64,000 nucleotides of DNA from Pisaster brevispinus (lineage: Eukaryota > Echinodermata > Asteroidea > Forcipulatida > Asteriidae), in NCBI GenBank assembly GCA_023634235.1, contig JAMKCF010000015.1, positions 12,930,087 to 12,994,086 on the forward strand, in the 5' to 3' direction. A program made the translations under genes and the position numbers. Numbering within the stretch: the first letter of the stretch is position 1; each line of letters begins with the position of its first letter. Under the pieces are notes generated by a model, which was given only the letters and a program-made list of their open reading frames with translations, did no database searches and was not told the DNA's origin. Shown in pieces: positions 1-11,285 of this stretch.

Positions 1-163
1 GTCTTTGGTCTATGCACAGGCTAGTCAGGATGTTGAAATGGTGGACAAACACACACGTACGTAGTTCTATACATGTATACTATATAATCTCCCCTAACCA
101 CGTACTCTTGCGTAATGGATACTTTCATCAGCAGCAGATGTTGAGTCATACGCAACTCGACGG

Positions 164-170
164 TATAAAA
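164..170 (+). promoter_or_regulatory. TATA box of P450 gene 1
   Basis: TATAAAA in the context ggTATAAAAcc, 144 bases before the ATG at 314. A start of transcription about 30 bases downstream would leave a 5' UTR of roughly 115 bases with no splice needed. Positions 1-163 show nothing else I can name. Confidence 0.55.
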
Positions 171-313
171 CCCCGATGCAAAAGTAACATCTATTCAAAA
201 GTAGTTTGAAGTGCAACTCTTACTGATAGTAACACATTCGTCACGGTGTTTCCCTAGCCTGGAGAGCTTTCTACGACTCTTGTTGATTGGAGCGCCGATC
301 AGTGTTTTTCAAG

Positions 314-3300
314 ATGATGGTTTCTGGCCTCGGTACCGATACATACCTGAACGTCACCACCATTTTGGTTGGGTTGACTACGCTGGCTGTCATTGCACTG
401 TATAGGAGCACCAAGAGGCCCGCCGGCGCACCGCCCGGCCCGACCCCGTTGCCAATCCTTGGAAATGTCACCAGTAAGTGTAGGGAGCCTAAGACTAACT
501 GTAAATAGTGAACACCATGGTAAAACAAACCTGGATTTTGCGAGTGTGTTGGATCATAGTTTGTCATATCAGTTGAGTATCACTCGGATTGTAGTCAGAC
601 GTGAGCTTAGCCCAATCTTACCGATAACAAATTCAAAGCGCATTCTTCACGGGCGGGTCGGCGGTTTAAACCAGTTCAATGTGTTCACTCACCTCTTAAA
701 TAAAGTTTTAAAAAGATAATTAAAGAAATAATTTGTCTATTTCCTCCGATTTACTTCGCTCGATGGTTACTGACCGCGGCCATTTTGGATTGATCCCAAA
801 CATGCCAATCAATTCATGGCCGGCCGGGCTGTTGGCGGAGCGCATACATAAAGCAACCATTGCTATGTTTGCATCTTCGCTCCGCCCACAACCCTGGCGA
901 ACAGTAACACTGTTGTTGTTAATGGCAACAATGTTTAGTTTTGCTTTTTTTATACCAAATTGCCACTTGTTATGCGGATTTTTTTCCCAAGAAAGTGGTA
1001 GCTTTCTAAGTGGTAGTGATGTGTTATGTGATGCAGGTGTTAAGTTGAAACATCGAGAAACACAAATTTTTCCCAAAGTATGTCATGTTATTTATTACGT
1101 GTAAAAGTAAACAAGCTTGTAAAGTTTTACAATTTCATGATTTTTTACCAATTATAGGCGAAATCTACCAGAATACCCTTTGTTGAATTTTGTCAAGAAT
1201 TTGACATTGAAATGGAAAAAAACATTAATATGGAATTCTTGGTAACACCCTTTCTTTCTCTGTGTACAGCTTTCATGACCAAAAAGCCTGTTTTTGAGGT
1301 CATTGGAGATTTGAGAAAGAAATATGGCCCAATTTTTTCTCTGAAGTTTGCCTCAATGAACGTTGTGGTATTGAATACCATCGAAGTAATCAAAGAAGCA
1401 CTGATCAAACAGGGCGTGGAGTTTGCAGGACGACCCAAGATACCATCTGGTAAGTCTCTCTTAAGTTTGGTCACAGGGACTGTCTTTACTCAAAAAGTTT
1501 GAATAGTTTAAAAACTATTTTGAAAAGTTCGTTGATATCTTTGTAATTTCTGATCTAAGCATGGAGACTTATAGACTTGAGTACTCGCACTTGCCTCTCA
1601 CTTTAGTTGTACTTATTTCAGGCTTGGACTTGACCTGTTTGACCAGAGACTATCCCTGAAAGACTTGAGACTTTAGCTGAAATACTTGAGACTGGACCTG
1701 AAAGACATCAAGGATTTATTTGCCTATTGAAAGACTTGAGACCCGACCTGAATAACTTGAGACTTGACCTGAAAGACTTTGAGGATCTATTTGCCTATTG
1801 AATGACTTGAGACTTTACCTGAAAGTTTCTGAGGAATTATTTGCCAATTGAAAGAATTGAGGCGTGACTGAAAAATCTTGAGACTTGACATAAAGTGAGT
1901 TAACCTGAAAAACTTGAGGTCCGGCTTGATACTAAGTTCAGATGTGTGACTTGAGACTTTACCTGCAGCCCTTAAGACTTTACCGTTGAGACTTGAAATT
2001 GAATAGGAGACAAAGAAATAAAAGGAACTAAATTGTTAAGACTATGCTACTGATAAATTGTTTTCTTTTATTTTGCAGCTTACATTTTCTCTGAGGGGTA
2101 CAAGGATATAGCTTTAACTGATTATGGTGCACAGTGGAGATATCAACGGAAGCTAGCCCACTCTGCCGTCAGGTAAGTCCTTCTCCCATGTCTCTTTCAA
2201 ACAATTCTTGGGTGGTTTCAAGCCCAGGGTGCAAACATAATTATGAAGGAAGGTATTGATGGAATTACCAGTCCATTTATTGTTTCTCTATTTCAGGCGT
2301 TTCACCCGCAAAGAAGAGTTGGAAAAGCTGGTGTTCTCAGTTACTCCAAAAGTGGGTAAAATTCTGGATGAACAGGGAGACAAGCCGTTTGCGCCAAAGT
2401 ATACCATTGGGCAAGCAGTTTACAATATCCTTGCTACAATGTGCTTCGGAAAACAGTAAGGAATGCCAAACAGATTTCATCTCTTATCCAAAATAGACTG
2501 ATCCCTAACATGAGAGTAAAATGTCTTAAAAGGCCACTGTGTTTGATACCCTTTTCAAGTTCAATTATTGTCCAAAACCCAAAACGTTCAATGGTGTCAC
2601 AATGGTTTTCTTTTAAAAAAAATCAGTTATACCTGAATTTTGATGATAGTCAATCCAAATAGCATTGATTTGACCTTTTGACTGGTGCAAAAATTCCTCT
2701 TTGGAATGCACAGACCTATTGGTTTTTGCTGTCAAATGATGTCATGATTTAAATTTCGCTCTCAAAGAGTATGTAATAAAATAACATTTTACAACCATTT
2801 TAATGTGAGGTTAAGAAACTTTGTATCCTCCCCTCCACTTTCATGACTCTTATCTATTGGGAAAGTGGGTACATCACAAAACTGAATCTGACCTTTGAGC
2901 CCCTGTTCAAGTTTGACATTAATCTGAGGCCTCCTCTCTACACATGGAGTTGGGGTATACTTCAAAAGGTCCAAATACCAGGCCACAAGAAATACATAAA
3001 TGTCAATTTTTTTTATATATATGAATTTTTTTTATTAGTATTACAGTTTGTAAATTGTAACCAATCAACGCTGTGATTCTTTTTCAATTATTAGTATTAC
3101 AGCTTGTAGGTTGTAAACAACCAACACTGTGATTCTGCAAACTTTTGGTTCTCAGGTATGTCTGCTTCAATACCAAAAACTATCAGTAAAAACAATAATC
3201 TATCGAAAAAAACATCTTGTGTTATTTTCTACAGATATGAAACTAACGATCCGGATCTTATGGCATACATCAAAATCGGTATTGAAGCGAATAAAGCTTT

Positions 3301-5138
3301 TGGCAGCGGTCTGCCGTCAGATTTCTTTCCGATCTTTCAGTACATCAAACTGCCGGTTGAGAAGAAGTTGGAGAAGCTGACCCACACATATTTAAAAGTG
3401 TTTTACAGCGAGTTTGAAAATCACCGTGAAAAATTTGACCCAGGTAAAGGGATGCAAACAGGAAGTGGTTGGGTCAGAGTGTAATGTCAAGGCCCTTGTA
3501 ATAATACAGTGAAAGGCCTGTTATCCAAGTGCCTAAATTTTAGTTCAAGAGTTCAAGTTTATCACAAAGACGCACTGTATATGACCATTCAATGTCACCC
3601 ACTGTGGTTTTTAAAGATATTACTATGCCAGCTTAATTGTAATAATTATATATGATATCATCTGGTGAATGTATCTACAGAGTATGCACATGTACACAGT
3701 GATTTGTGATTTGGGGGGTTTGGAGGGCGTCACCTCAGTGATCCATGGATGCCCCCACCCAGGAGTCATAGTTTTAACCGTAGCACTCAAAGCAGACAAT
3801 GTTGATATACAGTGTGTAGTTGTACCACCATTCACAGCCTGTGCAGTGCAGTCGAATAGTTTCACATGGGTAATCATCTTGCTTGAAATGTTTACCCAGA
3901 AGAAGATAGTACTTTCATAAAATTTATCATTTTTCCCCATCTTTAGAGAATGTCAAGGACTTTTTTGACACCCTGATCCTGACCCAGAAAGAGGCCATAG
4001 CAGCCGGTGAGGAGGATGCAAAGCTACTGACGGACACCCACCTCGTTCAGACTGTGGTAGATTTGTTTGAAGGTAAAAACAAACAAAACCCCAAAAATGT
4101 CATTTGAAGAAAAAAAAAATGAAATAGCATAAAGTAAGTGTTGAGTTTCCCATTATCTTGATCATCTTCAGACCTTCGCTCAAATTCATGGCTCTGCTTA
4201 CTGCGGAATTCTGTGTCTAGTCAGCATTCTCTGCTTACAGTGCTTGGTATCACAGGAAGGATGCACCCCATGAAAAAAAGTTCTTGCTAATCTGTAAAAT
4301 ATGCTTACGTTAAGCACATATTTCTCTACTAGCATATGCGCAGGTTTTTTCCTGCTTTATACTGTAAGCAGAGCCACGGAGTTTGGCCCTAGTGCTTCAC
4401 AGAGGCAAGGGCCCCCTAATCATTGCCTCGTGCCCCTCGGCCTTGAAATGATCTTCCAATAGACAGAATGACAGCAGACAAAATGACAATAAGGCAGAAA
4501 TTTGTAATTATATCTCAGTTTTTCTTTTCTTGAAAATTGAACCAAAGAAGCCTTTGAATGAAGAAGGGGACAATGCTACTATTTTGCAAATGAAGTATGG
4601 CATAGGTACAATTGACATTTTCCCCCAAACAGCCGGAACTGAGACAACCACCTTAACTCTTCACTGGGCAGTCGCTATACTGGCAGAGCACCCCAACATC
4701 CAGGAGAAGATTGCCCAGGAGATTGATGACATCATTGGTCGCGATAGACTGCCCTCTCTTGATGATAAAGGCACCTTGCCATACACGGAGGCTACCTTAT
4801 TAGAGCTTCTCCGCTTCAGTTCCGTCGCCCCACTGGGTGTTCCACATGCTGTGCTGACTGATACTACCCTGAGTGAGTATCCAATTTACCTCATTTTGCT
4901 TCTCTACTTGCAAATCCAGGGATGAAGAAGTTAGTTCTCTCCCACCCCCTCCCCTGGCAAAATCCAACACCTGCTAGTGATTTTCAGCCTCTTTAGCAAA
5001 CCAATCTCACCTCCCTCGTCTGTTAAAATGTGTCAGTGCAGTGTAATATTACCAGGTATTGGTTATTCCAGCAAAATCCCGTCCACTTTATACAGAGTTG
5101 TTCAAACCAGTCAGGGCTGGGATTTAGCACAGAGGGCA

Positions 5139-5169
<31 letters not shown>

Positions 5170-6614
5170 CAATTCTTAGCTCGATTTTTTGGCTTTGGAT
5201 TGACCTTCATTATCAATTTTAAAGGAGTGTGCATCTCTCAGAGTGCTAACACCAAACAGGGCCAGATTGTAAGCCGGTTTTGGGAAGTGCCACACTTAGA
5301 TTCACTAGTCAGAGCCCTACATTGAGAAAGTAGCGACAACTAGCCATTAAAAGCCATTTTGTATCTAAACTAAAATGTATTGATGTATACGGGGTGCCAG
5401 ACTAGTCTGCCCACTGGGTTGTGCTGCAATTGGACCGAAAATTACGTCCAGCAAAACGTGTCCGAAGAAAACTTGTCCCTCTATGTTGCAACTTTCTCAA
5501 AACAGAACTCTGCCACTGGTTATGTATTAGCGCCCTCTTCTGTTTGAAATTGTCATTGTCAACAAACCAAGTCATTTTTTTATCTGTATGCCAAGCATGC
5601 GTTATTGCCAAGTACATCCTTCCCAAAGTTATGTTTCATAGTTGGAGAAAAGGGACGAGAAGGGTGATGGCAGACGACGTTTCGATCCCACTCAACTCCT
5701 TTGGCATCCTCAAAAGTTTTAACATAAAACAAAACATTGCGTACTTATTTCAACAATCTTTACCAAGCTAATTCTTAAACTGATGACCTTTGAGTGCCCC
5801 TCCAATTACACCCCTTACCCCAAATTACATTTTTTGTTGCAACATTTTATACCCTTGAATCGCACCCACCTCGTGCGGCATCCCTCTAGTATGGAGTGAT
5901 TGTGTAGGTACGTTTTGTGCAGCTAAAATATTCTCGTCGTTTTCTTTATCAGATGGGTACAAGATTCAGAAAGGAACAATGGTGATGATCAACCAAATAG
6001 GTGTTCACTTTGATCCTGATGAGTGGGAACAACCTGAGCAGTTTAAACCAGGTCAGTTAAAAGATGGGTTAAGAGACTATCAACGATTTTGCGAAATCAA
6101 AATGCTGTCCATAGATATCTTGTGAAGGAATATAGCCTACTGCATTCTAGAATGATATTTGTTGGACCGAATAGCTTGTCAGTTCCCGGCAAGTTTAAAG
6201 CTCATGGTGCATGAACATTCATTTCCTTGAGCTTGTTGTTTCATTCCTTAAATCATCTTGTCCCATGAGGGATTCCATAGCCTGTACCGCCAAATATAGG
6301 GTATGTGAAAAATGCTTAGAGTTGTTGTTGTTGTTTTTACCACAGAGCGGTTTTTGAATGAAAATGGGCAACTTCTTGATAAACTACCTGAGAATTTCCT
6401 CCCGTTTGGCTGTGGCCGCCGCGTCTGCCTTGGCGAAGACTTCGCCAAGAAGGAGATCTTCCTTATCTTCACGTGGCTGTTTGGCAGGTACACCTTCTAC
6501 AAGGTACCTGGGAAGGAGGAGGAGTCACTGCTGAAGCTGACGGAGTTTTCAGGCTTCACCCACCAACTTTTTGATGGGATTGAAGTGTGTGTTAAGAAAC
6601 GCTTTGAGTTTTAA
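314..6614 (+). CDS. Cytochrome P450, clan 2 (CYP2/CYP17-like), nine exons
   Basis: Haem-thiolate monooxygenase anchored in the ER membrane; it would take electrons from P450 reductase to hydroxylate a lipophilic substrate (steroid, fatty acid or xenobiotic, not determinable here). Coding exons: 314-473, 1270-1449, 2079-2172, 2297-2455, 3235-3443, 3947-4072, 4633-4872, 5953-6051, 6346-6614; all introns are GT-AG and the frame is open for 511 residues, the usual P450 length. Seen in order: N-terminal hydrophobic anchor (about 12-38), basic stretch and proline hinge PPGPTPLP (about 45-52), helix C WxxxR (W133/R137), I-helix AGTETT (310-315, with the conserved acid and Thr), K-helix ExxR (E367/R370), PERF (422-425), haem loop FGCGRRVCLG with ligand Cys450. 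The ATG at 314 (followed by a second ATG at 317) is chosen because it precedes the anchor and lies downstream of a TATA box. The I-helix and meander read most like CYP17A, but family assignment needs a tree. Intron 2 carries a minisatellite, intron 5 a dispersed repeat and intron 6 an MITE. AATAAA candidates lie at 7511 and 7614. Confidence 0.93.
1640..1995 (+). repeat. Degenerate minisatellite in intron 2 of P450 gene 1
   Basis: Imperfect tandem copies built from acttgagact...acctgaaag, with a longer unit of about 60-65 bases ending in tatttgcctattgaa seen three times (about 1710-1860). No coding content. Confidence 0.75.
3035..3136 (+). repeat. Two-copy tandem duplication in intron 4 of P450 gene 1
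   Basis: The stretch attagtattacagtttgta...caacgctgtgattct at about 3035-3080 is repeated with a few changes at about 3091-3136. Confidence 0.6.
3560..3700 (+). repeat. Dispersed repeat, single copy (family of the 116-bp unit)
   Basis: Contains gaccattcaatgtcacccac, a split tgatatcat...tggtgaatg core, and atctacagagta, matching the units at 6885-7085 and the tandem array at 54825-55260. Lies in intron 5 of P450 gene 1. Confidence 0.6.
4176..4390 (+). mobile_element. MITE of the GGGCCCAATTTCAT family, decayed ends
   Basis: Inverted ends tcaaattcatggctctgctt and the complement of taagcagagccacggagttt...ggccct bound about 215 bases in intron 6 of P450 gene 1. The 36222-36450 copy shows the intact termini of the family. 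Confidence 0.65.
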
Positions 6615-8463
6615 GTTTGATTAGTGCTATGGAAACTTCACCTGTTTTTGCTAGGTGTAATTTTTTTGTTTGCCAAGATATTGTACTTAAACAGCGTTGT
6701 TTGTTACCAAGATTATCAAAGATTGATTTACCAGATTTTCGTTCATATACATGATACTATTTATTTTATGTTCTCATGAGTTCATTATAGTTTGTTTTGG
6801 ACTACCTACCTGCACTGTTCTTGTACACGCACACACAAAGCTCAAATTGTTTTTTAATCGTCATTTAAAAGCTAAATGACCAATCAGTATCATCCACTGT
6901 GGTTTTGAACCATGCAAACCTGCTATATGATATTTTGTTGTGAATGTATACACAGTACACAGTCAACCCTTCTACTGTCTGACCATTCAATGTCATTCAC
7001 TGTAGAATGGTAGATTGACTATGCAGCCTGCAATATGACATCACGTGTTGAATGCATAACTGCACCGTGCTTAGATGGTTCTGTGCAGAGTTGCGCCACC
7101 AAACACAACTCAGGCAGACGGATAGTTCTAAATAGTTAATCGATTAAAGACATCATCTGGACGGACAACTTCAGTTTAAACTTTTTCCAGCTGGGTCAAG
7201 TGTTTTAACTTTTCTATGCAGCCAAAAATGTCATGTACAAATTTTGATAAAACACCCTGGTGCTGTATAGGGTGTTTACAGTAATGGATCATTGTGTGCT
7301 CAAAATCTTGATGGTAAAGATGGCCAACTTTACACTGTGTGACGTCAAGTGGAAACTATCTAGAGGATGGTTTACAGTTGTAGGGTGCGTCTGAAGTAGC
7401 AGAATTTAGGTTTAACTTTTCTGGTAAGTCGCAGCTTCAACAATGATAAGGAATGGGCATTTACAGTGATAGCTATAAAGTGATTTATGAACAAACTATA
7501 CTAGATCATAATAAAATTGTCGTTTATTTAAAATTTTGCTTTTTATAATAGAACAATATAAATATCTTGCATTGTTTTATCAAGTAGTGTTTGGTGTGGC
7601 CTGTAGAAATGGGCAATAAATCAATTGTAAGAATTATACATCATTCTTTAGATTGACTATTATGATCGATAATTAATTACTAGTGGTATTCATACAGGGT
7701 TTATAGTAGCGCAATATAACCAATCAATTAATACTACTGAGAATATATCGTGAGCTAATCAATTCCTTTAAAAAGTAGAACGAAATCTATATTAATTTCT
7801 TGTCAGTTTTTTTACATTCTTTTTTATGGAATAGTTGTATAAACATAAAGGGCTCGTAGTAAAAATAAAAGAACTACTTGAATATTTGAAAAACGCAAAA
7901 TGAATTGTTTGTATTTTATCAGAAAGCCGTGAACACCTGTCACACTGTGTGAACATCAGTAAGTTATACTGTTTCACATCATCCTTGAAAGGACCAGACT
8001 ATTCGGCCCTTCCAGCCTCGTTTTGGATTACATGGATTTGAATAGATGGGATGTAAAGGCCATGTCACACGAGGTCATTTACAGACAACCAGTTCCATGC
8101 AATCGCAAATAAGAAAAGTTCATTCACATTTCAGTTTTCCCACCGCCCATTGTCGGTTTACAAAAAAAGACCCATAATGTTTTTTAGGATTTAACAGGAA
8201 ACTGACGTCAGTATTGCAACTTATGGAATTTTAGTCATAAACTGTTAAAACAAAAATGTACGGCTAGATTTGCCATCCATTTGACGGAGTAAAATACAAG
8301 GCAAAATAGGACCGGGATGGCCAACGTGCTTGCACCTAGTTAAACAGTGCGCAGACCATTCATATTACTAGGTACTTTTGGCTTTCAAAAGGTGTACGTT
8401 TACATGACTTCAAGGAGCCACCTCGTTCCCATGGGATGGGTTTACGACGGTCATTTCCCCCAC
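6615..8463. other. Intergenic, 3' flank of P450 gene 1
   Basis: 3' UTR probably ends near one of the AATAAA motifs at 7511 or 7614. Contains the dispersed repeat at 6885-7085, an AT-rich stretch (7430-7800), and no open frame I recognise. Confidence 0.6.
6885..7085 (+). repeat. Dispersed repeat, about two copies (family of the 116-bp unit)
   Basis: Two imperfect units share catccactgtggttttgaa, gatat..tgtgaatg and cacagtacacagtcaaccct with the array at 54825-55260. Confidence 0.65.
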
Positions 8464-8649
8464 CCCAGATAACATTCATACATTGGGCCAACGTTGGTAT
8501 TTGGTCGGCACCGTTGGCGTTGGTATTGTGTCAGCTTTTGGCGTTGGCCCCACATTGGCACTTCGTCGCCATGATCGGCGTTGGCATTATGTTTGTTTCT
8601 GACATTGGGCCCACGTTGGCTGTAGGTTGGCAGAATCACATTGGTTTTA

Positions 8650-9490
8650 CATTGGCGATCAATGTCCAACGTTGGTTTTTAGTAATTAAACAATACTCGG
8701 CAATGTGTTGGTTTCCGACGTAGGAGCAATGTTGGCTCTAGGTCGGCATTACCACATTGATTTTACGTCGGCACTCAATGTTGAGCCAATGTTGGTTATT
8801 TGTGGGACAGCAATATCGGCAATCTATTGGTTTCCGACGTAGAACCAATGTTGGCTCTAGGTCGCCATTACCACATTGGTTTTTAGTTGGCACTCAACGT
8901 TGAGCCAATGTTGGTTATTTGTGGGACAGCAATATCGGCATTGTGTTGGTTTCCGACGTAATACCAATGTTGGCTCTAGGTCGGCATTACCACATTGGTT
9001 TTTTGTCGGCACTCAGTGTTGAGCCAATGTTGGTTATTTGTGGGACAGCAATATCGGCAATCTGTTGGTTTCCGACGTAGAATCAATGTTGGATCTAGGT
9101 CGGCATTACCACATTGGTTTTTAGTTGGCACTCAATGTTGAGCCAATGTTGGTTATTTGTGGGACAGCAATATCGGCATTGTGTTGGTTTCCGACGTAAG
9201 ACCAATGTTGGCTCTAGGTCGGCATTACCACATTGGTTTTTTGTCGGCCCTCAATGTTTAGCCAATGTTGGTTATTTGTGGGACAGCAATATCGGCATTG
9301 TGTTGGTTTCCGACGTAGGACAAATGTTAGCTCTAGGTCGGCATTACCACATTGGTTTTACATCAGCACTCAATGTTGAGCCAATGCTGGTTATTTGTGG
9401 GACAGCAATATCGGCATTTTGTTGGTTTCTGACGTAGGACCAATGTTGGCTCTAGGTCGGCATTACCACATTGGTTTTATGACGTCGGCA
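8650..9490 (+). repeat. 119-bp tandem array, about seven copies
   Basis: The landmark ttggtttccgacgta recurs at 8708, 8827, 8946, 9065, 9184, 9303 and 9422 (last copy ttggtttctgacgta), a constant 119-base spacing. Units also contain ggtcggcattaccacattg and ttatttgtgggacagcaata. Confidence 0.9.
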
Positions 9491-10499
9491 CATCAGTAAT
9501 GGTGATTTGAGGACAACTTCGTTAAACCATATTGGAGATTGATAGGCACAATTCGGCGATGTTTTTATATCGATTGCCAATCATTTTTGGGACACCATTG
9601 CAAACCAAAACGTTGATACACTGTTTGTTGGTTTTGGTTTACTAGCTTGATTGTTTGTTGTTGGGTTTTTTTGTAATCCGACAAAGATTTCAAATGGAAA
9701 ACGTTGGAGTTGTGTTGATATATTGCAGCAGTTATATGCTGGCTTTACATGTAGGTCGGCGGTCTTGATGTTAAGTCGTCAACCATTTATAACAAGAATC
9801 ATACCTTGACAATATGCGTCAGGGCTAATGACCAAAATGTGGTTAAGTCGATCTGGGCATAAAATACATCAACTGTCTTTACAAATAACAGTTTGCTTGT
9901 TAGTTATAGGACACGTTTGCTGAAGGTTTGTTTATAGGTTGACAGTCAAATGCCAGTAATCCTGAAAATACACGAAGAAGTCAGTACTCAGTTATATCAT
10001 TAGACGATCACGCTAAATGTTGAGCCAACATTGAGCCAACGTTGGGCCAACATTGACATAAATGCAAATTTTTGGGCGGGGCTTAGATGTGTGTGATTTT
10101 TCGTTGATAATATCACAACAATTTGGGTGAATTTAGTTATTCAAGGCAAATTGTTGTGCTTTTGTGTGTAATTCGACTGTAAGAAAATATGAACATCAAA
10201 GTACAAACAAACATTTGTAAATCAAACATGTAAATTAAAAAGTAAACAGTTTGAATTAAAAAAGGTGTAAATCATGACTGGAAATTCTATGGATCTTGGA
10301 CAATAAATACAAAACATGCAGTGCAGAAGGACGTGTAGGCCTGTATAGGTTGTAGTAAGTGTAGAAAGTATTTAGTTATTGGTATCGTAATTTACATGTA
10401 ATTAATATAACTTATAGGTATATATTCACAGACACTAATTACTTGAATTAATCACAAAGGTCATTCACTACATAAACAGAAAGATCCACTCGAAGTCAA

Positions 10500-11055
10500 T
10501 ATTTTTGAATAACGATACGTTGGCCCAACGTAGGGGAAATGTTGAGCCAACATAAAGGTTATTAGTGGGGCCGATGTTGGGCCAACATTAACGTTGGCCC
10601 AACGTAACGCCGATGAGCAAAAGTATATTTGGTAATCAACATTGGCCCAACATAAACCTTTCATTGGATCTATGTTGGACAATGTTAAGCCCATGTTTAC
10701 GTTGGGCCAACGTTGGCCCAACTTTAACATTGGCCCAACGTAACTCCGATGAGCAAAAGTATGTTGGGCCAACATTGACAGCCAACGTCAGCCCAACAAA
10801 ACTTCTGTTGGCAGAATGTTGGGCGCAACGTTGGTCGAATGTTCGACTGTGTTGGCCCAATATTGGTTCAATGTTTTAACATACATGGGCAGAACACTGG
10901 CCCAATGTTAGGCCAATGTTTACGTTGGGCCAACGTTGGGCCAACTTTTTCATTGGCCCAACATAAGACCGATGAGCAAAAGTACGTTGGGCCAATGTTG
11001 ACAGCCAATGTTGGTTCAATGAAAGTGTTTCGTTGGCCCAACGTTTGTCCTATGT
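10500..11055. repeat. Palindromic short-word repeat block
   Basis: Dense copies of gttgggccaac / gttggcccaac and cgatgagcaaaagta (at 10611, 10747 and 10970). Copies occur in both orientations, so the block can fold on itself. It lies inside the 8464-11071 element. Confidence 0.75.
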
Positions 11056-11285
11056 AGTGATGCTATCTGGGACCCGTGTCCTTATGATACAACACGCTGC
11101 CCATGGGAATGACTGGGGCTTTTTCGTATAAAGGGTCCTGCGCTCTTTTTCAAAACCACGGCTTGGGTATGCGCCCTGACTTGCTCCCTCAGGTATTCCT
11201 TTTGATACTGGGCTTCAAACTGCCCGGGCCGGAGCCCGAGTCGGAACCCCCCCCCCCCCAACAATAACAACAACAAAATTGGCAT

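Larger units (their letters stand above)
8464..11071. mobile_element. Putative non-autonomous DNA transposon with internal repeat arrays
   Basis: The left end reads CCCAGATAACATTCATACAT and the right end, reverse-complemented, reads CCCAGATAGCATCACTACAT; both continue into ACGTTGG-type sequence. Inside, the left third is a tandem array (about 8650-9490, 119-bp unit) and the right third (about 10500-11055) is built from many short palindromic ttgggccaacgttgggccaa-like words. No transposase frame is visible, and I could not identify a convincing target-site duplication. Open frames across it are repeat artefacts. It fills the gap between the two convergent P450 genes. Confidence 0.55.

Noticed and set aside
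8436..9437. Open frames in the 8.4-9.4 kb array
   Set aside because: Periodic translation of the 119-bp repeat; no start or domain support.
8650..9490. CRISPR array
   Set aside because: Repeats are directly tandem with no unique spacers, and the genome is eukaryotic.
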